DNA of 64,000 nt from Eukaryota sp. TZLM1-RC (taxonomy: Eukaryota > Metamonada: BaSk clade): assembly GCA_040285825.1 (NCBI GenBank), contig JAUPSS010000004.1, forward strand, positions 2,522,550-2,586,549, given 5' to 3'. Shown here one piece after another: positions 50,769 through 62,426 of this stretch. The position numbers were made by a program, and so were the translations under genes. The notes beneath the pieces were generated by a model, which saw only the letters and a program-made list of their open reading frames with translations, was not told the DNA's origin and did no database searches. Each line of letters starts with the position of its first letter. Positions within the stretch are counted from its first letter, which is position 1.

Positions 50769-52534
50769 GGGACACCCTATTCTCACTCCCTGAATTCGCT
50801 TATTCTCACTCCCTGTTTCCCACTTGTTCAAACCATTGTTTCTGCTTGCATGTTGTAGCTTGAATATACTCTAGTTGATAGCACTTTATTTGTTCAACAT
50901 TTCTACTGATTGTTTGAGGATTGTTGTACCAGCTGCTCCAGTTGTTCTTTGAAAGGACAACGTCTTCGTGTATGTCCGGGATTTCGACATAAACTACATT
51001 TCCTGATGGTTCTTTGGATGACTGTGCCTTCAACAGAACCATTGTTTTGTATTTCTTCGGGGTTATTGGTTCTAGGCCTACCTCTTGATTGCGCAACTGT
51101 TGGAGGTAGAAGGCTGGATAATCTCAGTTGTCCAGCAGCAATCTGTTCTACTGTTGGACCTTCCAAATACCAGTGATGGTGAAACATGGTTGTGTCCAAA
51201 GACTTACGTTCTTTCAACAACTGTTGCAACTGCTTACAACAACAAAGACCTGTCTTCGCCATACACTTTTTTACACACACTTGAATCTCATCAGGAGTTC
51301 CTGATACAATTCTCACAACTTCCGCTGTCTTTTTGATGATGACATGAGATACCTTTCCATGAACTCTGTCGAACAACCATGCTGCTACATTTTTAAGCGT
51401 CTTTCTTTTACTCAGCTCAATAGAAGGTGATATTTTCTCCAACTGTTTTTCGATGAACTTAGCATTCATAATGACACTTTGTCCGAACTGACGTTGATTA
51501 ATTTTGAGGTCTCGCTTCATTGCATAATGTCCTGACTCAACTCTGGACGTAGTTGTTTGGCCCAAGAAATCTCGACCGTGTACAAAACATTTGATAAATG
51601 ACTCTCTCCTGGTCATCCACTAGTTCTTCACATAATGTAAGTCATCAGGGACGTTGCTAAATTCATTGAGAAATTCTTCATAAGCAGTACTATGTTGATC
51701 TTCATTAGGTTCATTGATCATTCTCAGGAATCTGTTTATAAAGTAATTGAATTCTGAGTATAAGCCAAATTTTTTCTGACAATGACGCTGAATATTTTGG
51801 CAAATGTGCCATAAACATAGTACTTGGTGGCTTTCTGGTTAGATATCTGTGAGAGAATTTGTTAACGCTTGTTCCTGATCCAACACAAATACTTCTGGAA
51901 TTACTGAACAAATGCTCTGTAACTGTGATAGGATCCATGTATAATCAACAGTTGTTTCGGATTTCATGTAACAAAATCCGGCATGATAAGTCATAAACGT
52001 CGGCGTTGTACCCACAATGGCCAATAAAGGTAATTGATTAACTTCTGTTTTGTAAGTGCAATCAATTTGAACCACTGTATGAAATTTTTCATAGTACCTT
52101 AATGATTTTTTATGCAAAAACAAAAAGTGAGTCACATGACCTTCTCTGTTTCACAAAAAACGTACTATGAAAGTCTTTTGATGCAAATCCGCGATAAGCT
52201 TTTCTACAGATGGTTTTAATCCTAAAGCATCAGTCATAGAACCTTTTAAGTTATGAATGACTTGTGCAACAATACAACAATTGGAATCCTTTAGTTTTAA
52301 GCAGTCGACTATTTGGTCAGCGGGAATCCATGATTGAATTAAGTACAGTGCTGAATTTCATCATCGCTGACAGAGCACTCAGAATCAGGTGAAGAAACAT
52401 CAAGATATAAGTCACCAGGATCATATTCATTGGGGTGAGATTTATGGTCCATGTAAAGTTTTCGGAGGGAGTGAGATTAAGCGAATTCAGGGAGTGAGAT
52501 TAAGCGAATTCAGGGAGTGAGAATAAGGCGTATC
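50769..52534 (-). mobile_element. Mutator-like (MULE) DNA transposon, complete but inactive
   Basis: 1766 bp, inserted into an LTR, flanked by a 9-bp target duplication. Inverted termini: left 50769-50815, right 52466-52534 reversed, both with TATTCTCACTCCCTGAATTC. Inside each terminus a 23-bp unit (AGGGAGTGAGATTAAGCGAA plus 3) is repeated, twice at the left and three times at the right. It encodes one transposase on the minus strand, damaged by stops and a frameshift. Confidence 0.92.
50903..52452 (-). pseudogene. MULE transposase
   Basis: Reading begins at ATG 52452 (MDHKSHPNEYDPGDLYLDV), with a frame change near 52345 and in-frame stops in three places (one TGA near 52145, TAA at 51839, TAG at about 51617). 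Catalytic domain: HTVVQIDCTYKTEVNQLPLL (first Asp), EVFVLDQEQALTNSL (second Asp), then after TAA ESHQVLCLWHICQNIQRHC, and after TAG TSRVESGHYAMKR (Glu). Then a SWIM-like Cys region and a CCHC knuckle CSLCRNPGHTRRRC. That DDE order with W-H is typical of MULE. Too many lesions to be active. Confidence 0.88.
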
Positions 52535-52663
52535 TATAATTTATTGCAATTTATTGTACACTTAAGTATTTGTTTGTACTTTTAAGTATTGTATTGTATT
52601 GCTTAAGCCGAAGGAAACCTTTTTGTCTTCATAATAAATTACTTTACATCTCTTAGGTATACT

Positions 52664-52830
52664 GTGTCTAACCCCCGCAGATCATCAATAGCTATTGGAT
52701 CCACTTCGGCGGGTTCGAAAGACGCATCCGAGTCTGGTAGGACTGATCCTCGTCCAGCTCAAAACCTGAGTTCTTCCTCGCGAACTCCTCAGTCGGGAAC
52801 AGAACACCCCTCTTCAACTGGGAACGATTG
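52664..52830 (+). pseudogene. Gag N-terminus of the split LTR element
   Basis: Frame like G2 gag (SNPRRSSIAIGSTSAGSK, RTPQSGTEHPSS), but the first codon is GTG where G2 has ATG, so the start has been lost. Continues into a LINE fragment. Confidence 0.7.
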
Positions 52831-53335
52831 GCTGGAAGTCTTTCTTTTATATAAGCTTCCAAAAGATAACAAAGCTGAAGATAATAAGTGAACAACACCT
52901 TTGAAAATTGAAAATACAATTCTGCTTTGCCAAGAACTGTTGTCAGAAACTCTTCCAGTACGTTGTTTCACAATTTCAACAAAATCATCCAAGAAAGATG
53001 AAGCAAAAGGTCCAAGCGAGCCATGAAAGGAAACTGCAAATGGACAGAGGACATTATGAGTATGTCATTCTGCATTCAAGGATCTTTATATTTGTCAATT
53101 TTGGCTTTTTCGGAAACAATTAAGGGGTCCTTATAATTTGATTGAGCCATTGGTATAAAAGAATCATTAGACACACCAGTGGATCTCACATCCGTTATAA
53201 TGGTAGTACCTTCAAAACCCTCAAGCATTCAATCACCCCTATTTCAACCAAAAGAATTCAAAGTATCTTCATCAACCTAAATACTAAAAAATGGGAATAT
53301 TCTCACAGTAACAGTGCTTGTTATAATTAATAAAC
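52831..53335 (-). mobile_element. Non-LTR retrotransposon 3' fragment inside gag
   Basis: The minus strand reads DDFVEIVKQRTGR and SWQSRIVFSIFKGVVHLLSS, equivalent to the C-terminal region of families A/B, followed on the 5' side by decayed endonuclease sequence to about 53335. The surrounding gag resumes near 53812. Confidence 0.6.
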
Positions 53336-53811
53336 ATCGCTGTCCTACAATACACATTCACATTCATATTTATTATTCAAATAGTTATGATGATCGAGGA
53401 CAACATTATTTGTCATAGTGAGAGTGTTTTAGGGCGAGTCTAACAATTGTTTTAAGAAGGGAATCAACTGCAGGTATAAGGTGAAAACAAGTCACAAATG
53501 AGTAGAAAAACACATAAAAAAGTACAGGGGGGGTCCTAAGGCTGCGAAAAGAAGGTAAGTGAGGGAAACAAGAATGAATCAGAAACAAACTACTTATAAA
53601 AACCACACAAGAGATCAAAATAGAACACGGTATTGAAAAAAAACATTTGTTGTGCAAGGAGAGATATTCAAGGTTCCGTTGCGGATATAATCAGAATCTA
53701 GTTTAGGAAGTGAGGGGAAATGATAGAATAGTGAAAACTCTTGAAACAAAACTGAAAGTTAAAAACTTCCCAGAACAGGCAACCATAAGTCGACAATGGG
53801 GCGAGGGGAGT
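53336..53811. other. Unassigned 0.5 kb within gag debris
   Basis: A hydrophobic minus-strand frame at 53406-53657 shows no family. Probably further inserted or decayed transposon sequence. Confidence 0.35.
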
Positions 53812-54240
53812 TCTACTTTTCCTCCTTTTACGTTGACGTTTCTTGCTGGAGATACCGTCACACCACTCAATTTAACGGGTCCTTTCTCTTACACTCCTCA
53901 GTTGGGAACAGAACCACCCTCTGCTGACGAGGAAAATGTTACTTCCTCTCACACTCAGCTTTGGGATATCACTCCACCTTCGAATGTTCCTGTAGTTCCT
54001 ATCAATCTCCCTGTTCCCCCTGACAAGGACTTTGATTGTTTTGCACATCTCTCTTCTCCCAAGAAATCTGAGGGAAAGAACGAGGAACCCATGAAAGGGC
54101 CCAAAATTTTGATAGTTTAGACAAATATCTGAAGTACATCTTAGAGGAGACTGACCCTGACTCAGCCAGCAACAAGATTTCGGACTTGTCCACTATTGTT
54201 CCACAGTTACTATTATTCGACATTCTGAAAATTGACCAGA
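53812..54240 (+). pseudogene. Gag middle fragment of the split LTR element
   Basis: Resembles G2 gag: YTPQLGTEPPS, NVPVVPINLPVPP, and after a stop LDKYLKYILEETDPDSASNK, corresponding to PQLGTELPS, VPVVPIGLPVPP and DDYLKYIINQTDPDSASNK in G2. The stop at 54118-54120 and the insertion before it make it non-functional. Confidence 0.7.
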
Positions 54241-54870
54241 AGCAACTAAATCAATATTTCCAGTCTTTTTAGAAACAGAAAATGCAATTCTATTTTGCGA
54301 ATAAAGTACTATTCAGTTCCGGTAGTACAATTGGGTTCGAATTCTGTTATCCTTATAAGATGGCAATGAACGAATGATACAAAACCTAACTTTGTAGAAA
54401 TTTGACTAAGACCTTTTCGATAAACATTTATTTATGCAGGAAACAGTTCCAGGCCAGCGTTGGATGTGATTTTTGTGTTACTGATCTATTACAATCAGTG
54501 AATTACATGCAATCCAACAGCCGTTTGCACAATGTCTTGCAGTGAAAAACCGAAATACAATAATAAAGAGGAAAAAAGGTTTTTGACATATTCTATAATT
54601 TTCATTTTCTAATCGCATAGATGAATCAGTTTAATATCACTTCGATTTAGTTCAGAAAACTAAATCAGCTTCAATCAAACCTACTGAAGTGTAAATGATG
54701 GCAAAGTTGTGTTATCTGAAGAACATGCTTTGATCACAGTAACTACCACAAAATCAATTCAATACTGTTAGCAGCTAATGGTTATTAGTAATAAGTAACT
54801 AGTAGCTAGTTAAATGAATAAATTTAACTTCAAACATTATGAAGTATTTTAGTTCGAATGAATGCATGTA
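54241..54870. other. Decayed sequence with a short LINE scrap
   Basis: 54260-54310 matches the conserved 3' coding stretch of families A/B (minus strand, NRIAFS-like). The rest is AT-rich with no gene. Confidence 0.4.
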
Positions 54871-54879
54871 ATTTATTAA

Positions 54880-56151
54880 ACATGTACACTTAATAAAATT
54901 AACTCATAACTAATGGGAGGAAATGTATTGAACCAAGTTTTCCTCTACAAAACTTTAATCTGCTGGCTGTCTCGCTGAGACCTCCCCAATTCGATTGAAA
55001 AACCAAGGTTATCTATTCATAATGGCAAATTGAATCCGTGAGCGCCAAAAAATAATATCAAATATTTTCATTGTTTTTTTCTTGAACCATTTTTTGGAAG
55101 TCATTCAAAAAGGTTCCTGCTTCTATTGATAGTCTTCCGTTTATAGGTCAATAGGAAAGCAATAAAATCAAGTGCTCTATCTCTACCAGCATTAGCATCT
55201 TCAATATCATTGTCATTTCTTCTATGTTTTTCTTTAGCTTTCAATTCAAAAGCACCTACATGATTAAGTTTTCTTCTTTGAATCAAAGTGTCATTTGCAA
55301 CATTACAGGATACAAATTCAACAACAGCTTCAGAGTTATCAACCCAATCACAGGAAACATCATCTCTATCATTAGAACCAAAATTATTCAGAGAAAGTGT
55401 TTCCTTCAGCAGAGGCTCTTTGATACACGATATTCTTGCAGTTTGTCCCACATTGAAAACAGTGTCTCTAACAGCATCATGTAGTGAAAAACGATAATTT
55501 ATCAGTTTAGAACAATTCAGAGCATGACGCAAAGTGAGCTGTGGTAAGCTGCCGCAGAACTTTTTCGAATGTTATTTGAAAAATTGTTCCAACAACTGCT
55601 TTTTAAGTTTTGACAAAGCAAAATCTCACTTCATAATTCAATCTGACATACAATTTAACAAAAGGATGCTGAACCTTTCTCAAGCAAAAAGCAAAATAAG
55701 GGAGTGATTGATTTGGAACGTCTTGAACATTTTGATGAAAACTCTCAGATTAAAAGTCATTGGGCAAATTGTCTAATTCAAATTCTATTTGGAAAGCCAT
55801 CCATTGATGGCATCAGAAGTTTTTCAGTAATCAAAAAGAGACCACGTGAAAAATCTTCAGGTGTTCTGAAGTAAACGATCAAAACACCACTGAAAGTGTT
55901 GAAAAGTTTGATTCCAAAAGATTCCCTATTGATTAGAAGAACATCATAAGATATTCTTTGATGAAGTTCAAAAAAAGTGTTTTCCACTTCCTAGAAAGGA
56001 CGCTTTTGACAGAATCGATGATCTTGAAAATCTAACGCCATCTAAAAGGTAGATGATATTGAATCATAGATTCATTGACTTCTAGCAGAGAAGAAATGAA
56101 TTTGACCATGAGTTTGTTAAAAAATGTGTAAAAAGAAATAAACATCGCAGG
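54880..56151 (-). mobile_element. Non-LTR retrotransposon, family D copy, 3' portion (split by G2)
   Basis: Matches the family D element at 20.2-22.3 kb on the minus strand. Near 55500-55530 it reads ALNCSKLINYRFSLHDAVRD in one frame, where the 21.6-kb copy has a base deleted. 55101-55532 is open, and decayed RT-thumb sequence continues to 56151. The copy resumes at 63405 beyond G2. Confidence 0.75.
55101..55532 (-). pseudogene. Family D endonuclease fragment
   Basis: 143 open codons: HALNCSKLINYRFSLHD, then NDRDDVSCDWVDNSEAVVEF, in which the RGD of family D has become RDD while the following Asp is Glu. So the endonuclease motif itself is changed. It ends in a frame break near 55101. Confidence 0.65.
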
Positions 56152-56310
56152 TGATGATCTGTGGGGGTTAGACATAGTAAACCTGAAATGTAAAGTAATT
56201 TATTACAAGGAAAAGAGGATTTCCCTTAACTTAAGCGCGGGGGCGCAATGATACAATATACTACAAATATACTATAAATAAAGTATTATAAATATTATCC
56301 AAGGCTAACA
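56152..56310 (-). repeat. G2 3' LTR
   Basis: 159 bp. Same ends as 63257-63404; longer by 11 bp around 56265-56285 (an extra ATACTACAAAT-type unit). Confidence 0.88.
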
Positions 56311-57671
56311 CTGACCTTTCTTCTGTTCGAGCGTCGAGGCCTGATAGGAGTAGGATTAACATTATTATTAATATTATCAGAACGACGTTTACGGGGTGAA
56401 GGACGAGAGCGAGTATTAGACATAGAGTTGGAGAATTCTTTGTAAGCAGAGGTGTTTTGAACAGTCGAAACCAGGTCAGTGGTATTATGATTGCCAGGCC
56501 ATTGGACTTGACAGTAATCACCATCCTGACTGAGGACTTTCTGAATCACGTGCTGTTCAGCATCGACAGCAGCAACCCAGGAGTGAAATTCATCATCTGC
56601 TGGTAAACTGGAATGCCAAGGTTGGAGGTGCTTCAGACTGGCTTTAACAACCATATCAGTACCCAGATTCTTGATATCAGCTGTGAAGGGAGAGGGTGTG
56701 TCTATAACTAAGAATGGCCCTTTGTAATTACCATGTAACTTAGTAGTGGAAGACGAAGCTCGTTTGACCAATTGGCCAGGAGAAAAAGGGTTAGCTTCGA
56801 TTTGGGAATCACGAGGAGGAGCCTTGGAAGCTTGGTGGAGCTCTGCTTCCTCCTGTTTCTTCTTCAATCTAGCAAATTTAGATTGAATGTCGTTGATATA
56901 GGTTGACTCAAACGTTGAGCTTTCGAGGGTCTCTATGATTTTGCCGGGGTCAGCTTTGGGGCTAAAATCTGAACCAAACATGAGCACGTATGGAGAGTAA
57001 CCTGTAATCGAACCCTTGGATGAGTTGATTAACAATTGTACATAGGGTATGTACTCTGACCATGCATCGTAGGCGTTACAATCTACGAGCAGCTTCCTCA
57101 AATTCTGCAGAATGTCACGGTGACGGAGTTCGACTAAACCGTTGGACTGAGAGAAGTGAGGGACGGACTTTGAGACCTCTATGCCCAAAATCTCACATAG
57201 AGCGTCGAAGACAGCTTTTGAGAACTTTGGACCGTTGTCACTATGAACTATGAACGGGATCCCGAATATCGCGCATACCTTCCATATGAGAGCGTCAGAG
57301 GTAAGGTTGGCGTTTAGTTCTTTGAGAGGGACTATGATAGTGAACCTCGTGAAGCTATCCACAAATACAAGAATGTATCTGTGATCGTCTTGATCTTCTG
57401 GAAGAGGACCAATGACGTCAACGTTAACTCTTGCAAATGGTCTGTCAGCCCACAAGGTACCAGTTGTGGGGACATGCAGTTTGGGGACTGCTGCTGTCTT
57501 CTGACAGGAGGGGCATTCCTGGACGTACTTGGTCATGTCAGAAAGCATGTTAAGCCACCAGTAGTCACTGTTCTTGAGTCTGAGGAGACTTTTTGCCTTA
57601 CTGGGGTGGCCACCTTGCGGGAGTCCATGTAGAAGGTGAAGCGTATCCTTAACCAGTGATTGAGGAATCAC
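56295..57671 (-). pseudogene. G2 integrase with chromodomain-like C-terminus
   Basis: A long open frame of 458 codons; the start at 57671 lies inside the original polyprotein. H-H-C-C: HGLPQGGHPSK and ECPSCQKT. Core Asp: FARVNVDVIGPL; second Asp: FIVHSDNGPKFSK; Glu: SNGLVELRHRDI. C-terminal region: FSPGQLVKRASSST, LHGNYKGPFLVID, then QHVIQKVLSQDGDYCQVQW, a chromodomain-like strand pattern. The frame is intact over the whole integrase, but no start lies in place to express it apart from the polyprotein. The last codons overlap the 3' LTR. Confidence 0.85.
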
Positions 57672-57997
57672 GATCTTGTGCTCTGGAGTTAGATTTGAGA
57701 TCTAGACGACTATCCAAAGTACAGTTGTTTAACGAGGTGTCCTGATTAGCGAGGGCTCGCTTTTGTTCGGACCTGATCTTGCAGAGCCATGGCTCGAAGA
57801 GTGGGAGGTCATTGGAGCATTTATCTTGAAGGATAAGCACCTTCTCGAATGTATGGAGATCTTCAACGAAGCATCTCTCTGACTCAGTTTCATTAATCCT
57901 ATTTGTAGATAGGGTGAAACTCTTAGTCGTTGGAATGGACCAGATGGTTGATGGTATGATTGTCTTGGGGCGGTACTATCCTAGATAGCATATCTGT

Positions 57998-58600
57998 TCA
58001 ATGGTTCTCTTCCCCTTTTGTATAAACGATGTCGAATAGGAACTCAGAAAAGATGGAAAGCCACCTTCTGACTATTCTGTTTTTGTTCGGAGCGGTAAGC
58101 ATGTAAGTAAGGTTTCGGTGATCTGTAAAAATGATTAGACGCCTTCCTTTGAGGTAGTTTTCGAAGCCACTTTCGTTAAGCATGAGAAGGATAGCATAAA
58201 GCTCTTTCTGTACCGTGGGCCAGTTCTGCTGGGAGTTAGTCAACAATCTGCTGAAGAAGCTGATTGGTCTACATTTCCTATTGAGTAAAGAAGTACAAGC
58301 TCCCTAGTGGGTTCTATTTGTTCTCAAATCACGTTGCTAACTGCTATATCGGAGACATCACAACTAATTAGTACTTGGTTATCCACCGGAGGTAAGTTTT
58401 AGGGCATATGCTCCGCGATCAGACGTTTAATTTCGGCTAAATGGTGTTCGTGAGTGTCTTTCCACTGCAAGCGACGTGGTTTGTCATGTGTTAGTTTGAT
58501 GATCGGGGCAACATGATTGGTTACCTGGGGAAGCCATTCCCTAATGAAGTTGACTGAACCGATAAGGCTACGGGCGTTTTTCACAATCTTAGGTCTGGGA
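57998..58600 (-). pseudogene. G2 RNase H region (broken)
   Basis: 57998-58246 reads QKELYAILLMLNESG, RRLIIFTDHRNLTYMLTAP and KNRIVRRWLSIFSEF, the RNase H block following RT. 58399-58584 carries connection sequence (GSVNFIREWLPQVTNHV). Frames are interrupted by stops between these pieces. Confidence 0.75.
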
Positions 58601-59600
58601 AGATTCAGTAAAAACTCTGTGCGTGTAGGATCTATGGCCTGGTTCTGTGTTGGAATCTGCTAACAAGGATCTTTATTGGGTGTCTAGGGGACACAAAATG
58701 GCACTTGGGTATTCCAAGGCTAACTCTACGGGTTCGAGTCTTCTCAAGGACACATCTTAGACGTCCGGGGAATTCGTTGAAAGTTCTACCTACTATGATG
58801 ATGTCATCTATATAGATGAATACACCGTCTCCGGAGAAGATCTCTGCCATAACGTTCTGGAAAACTGTAGGAACGTTCTTGAGGCCGAAATCAGAACATT
58901 TAAACATGATACATTTGCCAGGAATGCTTGAGGCAGCCTTCTCCCCAGTCTTTTTCTGCAATTTTTAATTGCCAAAAGGCAGTGGGGAGGTCAAGGGTAC
59001 CGATGAAATTGGCTTCCGAAAGGAAGACTAGCACGTCGGAAATTCTAGGGAGATTAGGTTCAACGGGAACAGATTTGGCGTTGACTCCGTCCTTGCCGTT
59101 CTAATCACCAGTAAGGCGAGGCTTGAGATGATCACGGTATACCACAAGACATAATGGAGAGCTGAACTCATGGTTCGATGGTACAGCAAATCCAGACTCG
59201 ACGAATTCGTCGAAGATCTGTTCGGCGATTCTCTGCTTCTCGGGGTTTAACCTACGAGGGGGTCGTCTCACTCGAATACTTTCATCGTGAAAGTTGATCT
59301 CCATTGGAGGACAGTCAATCCCATCCGCATGCGGCTTGAGGGTGAATGTCTCTGCGAACTCTTTCAAGGTTAGAAGTAAGGTCTTCTTGTCGTTATCGCA
59401 GTCGAGGTTAATAGTGCAACCAGAAGACTGTATGTGCTCCATCCAACGTCAATGGACGTTGACGACATCTGAGACTTGGGAGATTCGATGATCGAACTCA
59501 TCCTTAGGCAGACGTAATGTACGATGTTCCTCATCCATCTTGATGAAGAGGCCTTCATCGTTCAATAAGCCTAGGTGATGCAACAAGTCTCTACCGATTA
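58600..59600 (-). pseudogene. G2 reverse transcriptase (several stops)
   Basis: 59101-59442 gives the RT start (DGIDCPPMEINF, RRLNPEKQRIAEQIF, FSSPLCLVVYRDHLK), a TAG, then KDGVNAKSVPVEPNLPR and FIGTLDLPTAFWQLKIAEKD; 58632-58961 has GLKNVPTVFQNVMAEIF and VFIYIDDIIIVG (YIDD). At least three stops of different kinds (TAA, TAG, TGA) interrupt the pol frame, so this is ordinary decay. Confidence 0.8.
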
Positions 59601-59601
59601 G

Positions 59602-61434
59602 TTACATATTGTTGCCAGGATTGATAGCCAAGCTATGTTTCACATGTACTAGTTGGGTTACACTACCGAATTTGAAGCTCAGTGTGCCTTTTGCTGATCC
59701 TAAAGACTTTGACATGATGTTGTTTGCAGACTTAAAGTTTATGCAATGGTTTGTCTTTACCATGTTGCATTTCTCTACTAAGTCAACAGTGATGACTGAT
59801 ATCGATGCTCCAGAGTCAATGATCCCTTCTATTTCGCAATTATTTATTGAAAAATTCAATTTTAGATTTTTGCGTGCGACATCTGAGGTGCGAACCATGA
59901 AAATATCGCTGTGGGACTCTGAGTCTGGGTTCGAGTCGAACTCATAATTGAAACAAGGTTTATGTGGTGTTTCGATCGTTGTAGCTGATTTAAGATTCTG
60001 GGTAGTTAAAGGATCAGTTAAGCACTTAATCCACTGGTTGGAGACTGTGGTTTGTTTCGTTGATGTTTTACATGTTGGAGAGCTGTCGTGCTCTAGTAAA
60101 AACAATGAACATTTGCTGGAACGTTGCTTTGCTGTATTACAAGTTGGAGAGCTATCTTGCTCTACAGTCAACAGTGGATATTTATGTGAACGTTTATTAC
60201 TGCTGGAAGGACCTTTGCCTCTTCCTCTACGTCTACCTCTGCCTATACTACTACTACTACCTCTTGCCAAAGATGCTTGAACTGCATCTGGGTTGGCATC
60301 TCGCCATTGCTTGGATCGCTGGCAATCAGGGTCGGGACATTCGTTAATAGTGTGGCCTGGAATACCACAGAATCTACAGAGACCAGCTTTATCTCTTTTT
60401 TTCTTAATTTGCGACTTACTCCTTTTGCTAAGTTGAGCAGGAGCGACGCTGGAATCCGCAGGCTTAAATTTGCCTATTCGTTTCTTTTCCTTTGGATTTG
60501 CTCTAACATAGTGACCCATATGTTGTTGATAGCTATCACTGATGTTGGCCCTTTGCTCATCATTAGATTTTGCTGAACACCAACTCATGTATTCAGCAGC
60601 CAGGATGTCAACAAATTGTTGTATTGTATGGTGTTGCCAAACATTGGGTGTGGACCATACAGTTCTCAGATTGTCGCTGATGGCCTTAATACCAACAGAA
60701 TCAATCATATGGGTTGCAATTTCCCAGTTTTGAATGCGCTGTAGGAAATGTTGACCATACAAGGCACGATCGCTTGCCCTGACGTCAGAAATGGCAGTAC
60801 TTCGTGAAACTGTTCTCATTAGCCTCACAGTGAAGTCGCCCCAGCGATTCCTAAAGTCCTGAATATTGCAATTCATCTTGACTTTGTTTAACTGATTCCT
60901 CGCCGTTTCTAATGTGCTATATTGGCTGAGGTGTAAAATTGATTCCCATATTTGCTCCTCATTAATGTTGTCGAAAGCTAAGATACTATCAGACATAGTC
61001 GAAAACCTGCCTTGGGCTCTCAGAGCGGCCAAGCACTCTGGAGTAACACAGGAGGCAATCCTACGAGGGTCGACCTGAGCAGCGGCTCTGAATCGGTCCC
61101 ACTCGTGGAGGGGGTTACCATATCTTTGATCGAGAGGGAGGTTGCGGTTTTCCCTGCTGATGGATTGAGGAGTGGCAAAGGGACGAGAACGTTCCTCAAG
61201 TTGCCTTCTTAGTTCAGACACTTCTCTTGCTAGTCTGACTTGAGTAGGATCAGATTCATTGATATCTCTCTCTTCAATGGTCCTCTCGGTTCTAGCATAC
61301 AGAATAAATCTGTCGATGAATTTTAAGATCCTTACTGGGTCAGAGATATCGTTAGCTTCCAGGGTGGGTTTTCTAGGACGACCACCTTTTTGTCTATCTC
61401 TGTCTCTATCCTGTGAACTCGCCATAGCTTGCAT
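59602..61434 (-). pseudogene. G2 gag C-terminus, zinc knuckle and protease
   Basis: 610 open codons. Central gag helices (ILAFDNINEEQIWESIL, MSWCSAKSNDEQ), then CRFCGIPGHTINEC (CCHC RNA-binding knuckle), an Arg/Ser-rich linker, and at the end IEGIIDSGASISVITVDL, an intact aspartic protease active site (D-S-G). TAA follows after NPGNNM, with the frame resuming LIGRDLLHHLG. Confidence 0.85.
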
Positions 61435-61495
61435 CAGTAGAGTGTTAGAATACTGAGGAGCTATAGGAGTGTTAGATGGAGTTACTGCCAGGAGC

Positions 61496-61873
61496 CTAGG
61501 GCCCTGAGGAACCTGGGAAGGAGTTGATGGATCTTGTGATTGAACAACTACACCGGTTGTTGCACCGTCTCAGGTCTGTAGTCGCCATCGGTTCATCTTG
61601 TTGATCATCTTGAGGCTCAATGCTCAAAGATGAGAAAACAGTGTCTGTATCTACTGGGTCAGGATCAGAGGTTCTCAATTCTACTGGGTCATGACTGCTG
61701 GGATAGTAACTTTCCAAACTACCATCGATGTTAACCCATAGAAGAGAACTGGAATTGGTGACACCAATGTTCTCTTGTACATTCATAAGGGCATCCCTAA
61801 GAGGCCTATTCCTTCTGTGCTCTGGACCAAAATATGACGCGCAATGGTCTGGTCTACGATTTTGAAGGTACAA
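61496..61873 (-). pseudogene. G2 gag middle fragment
   Basis: 125 codons (RNRPLRDALMNVQENIG) corresponding in position to the 33.5-34.0 kb stretch of G1. No fold recognised. Separated from the neighbouring gag pieces by stops. Confidence 0.55.
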
Positions 61874-62426
61874 TCTCTAAAAAAATTCTAAAAATTCGTA
61901 GTGTAGGTGTACCACCATCCAGTCTTGAAGTCTCTGTTGATATAAATATCTAGAGAAGCATTGTATCCAGGGCAAAACTTGGGAAAAGGACACGGATTGC
62001 ACCGGTTGAGGAAGAGATTCAGCTCATCACCAGTGAAGATCCTCTGTACACCGTCTCGAGGAGTCCTGAACCCTCCAACAGTCTCCCGTTGAGAATAATT
62101 AGGAGAAGGGTCACAACGAACCGTGAGATTGTCTACTTCCTCCGTTGCTAAGTGAGGGCCTATTCTTCTGCGGATCCTGACGCCGTGATCATTAACTACT
62201 TCTGGACCCCAAAATGGGGGTAAAGCAGCAATGAGTTCATTAGGAGGAATCCTTGCATTAACTCAATACCAGCATTAAGAACTAAGTTTTGAGCTTCAGT
62301 TCTCTGCTTAGTAGAGATAAAGCGAAAGTCTGATTCCTGAGGCTGACTTGGGGCTTAATAGGTGTTAGGCTGTGCAGCGCTAAAAACCTGCCAAGCGGCA
62401 GGAACAGAAGAAACAACGCGACCTTG

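Larger units (their letters stand above)
50729..52687 (+). mobile_element. 5' LTR of a G2-related gypsy element, split by a MULE
   Basis: 50729-50768 (TGATAGCCTTGGATAATATG...) and 52544-52687 (...GTGTCTAACCCCCGCAGATC) together align with the G2 LTR in reverse. The MULE and one copy of its target repeat lie between. The LTR begins 39 bp upstream of the kinase start codon. The element's gag follows from 52664. No matching 3' LTR found in this window. Confidence 0.8.

Noticed and set aside
50778-50815. Short repeat array resembling a CRISPR
   Set aside because: Only two or three 23-bp units without spacers, and they are the termini of a MULE.
53406-53657. Possible membrane protein in gag debris
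   Set aside because: Composition follows from an A-rich complementary strand; no homologous motif and no neighbouring context.
58720-58745. GGTTCGAGTC-like tRNA T-loop
   Set aside because: It lies in G2 reverse transcriptase coding sequence and has no cloverleaf around it. No tRNA or rRNA was recognised in the window.
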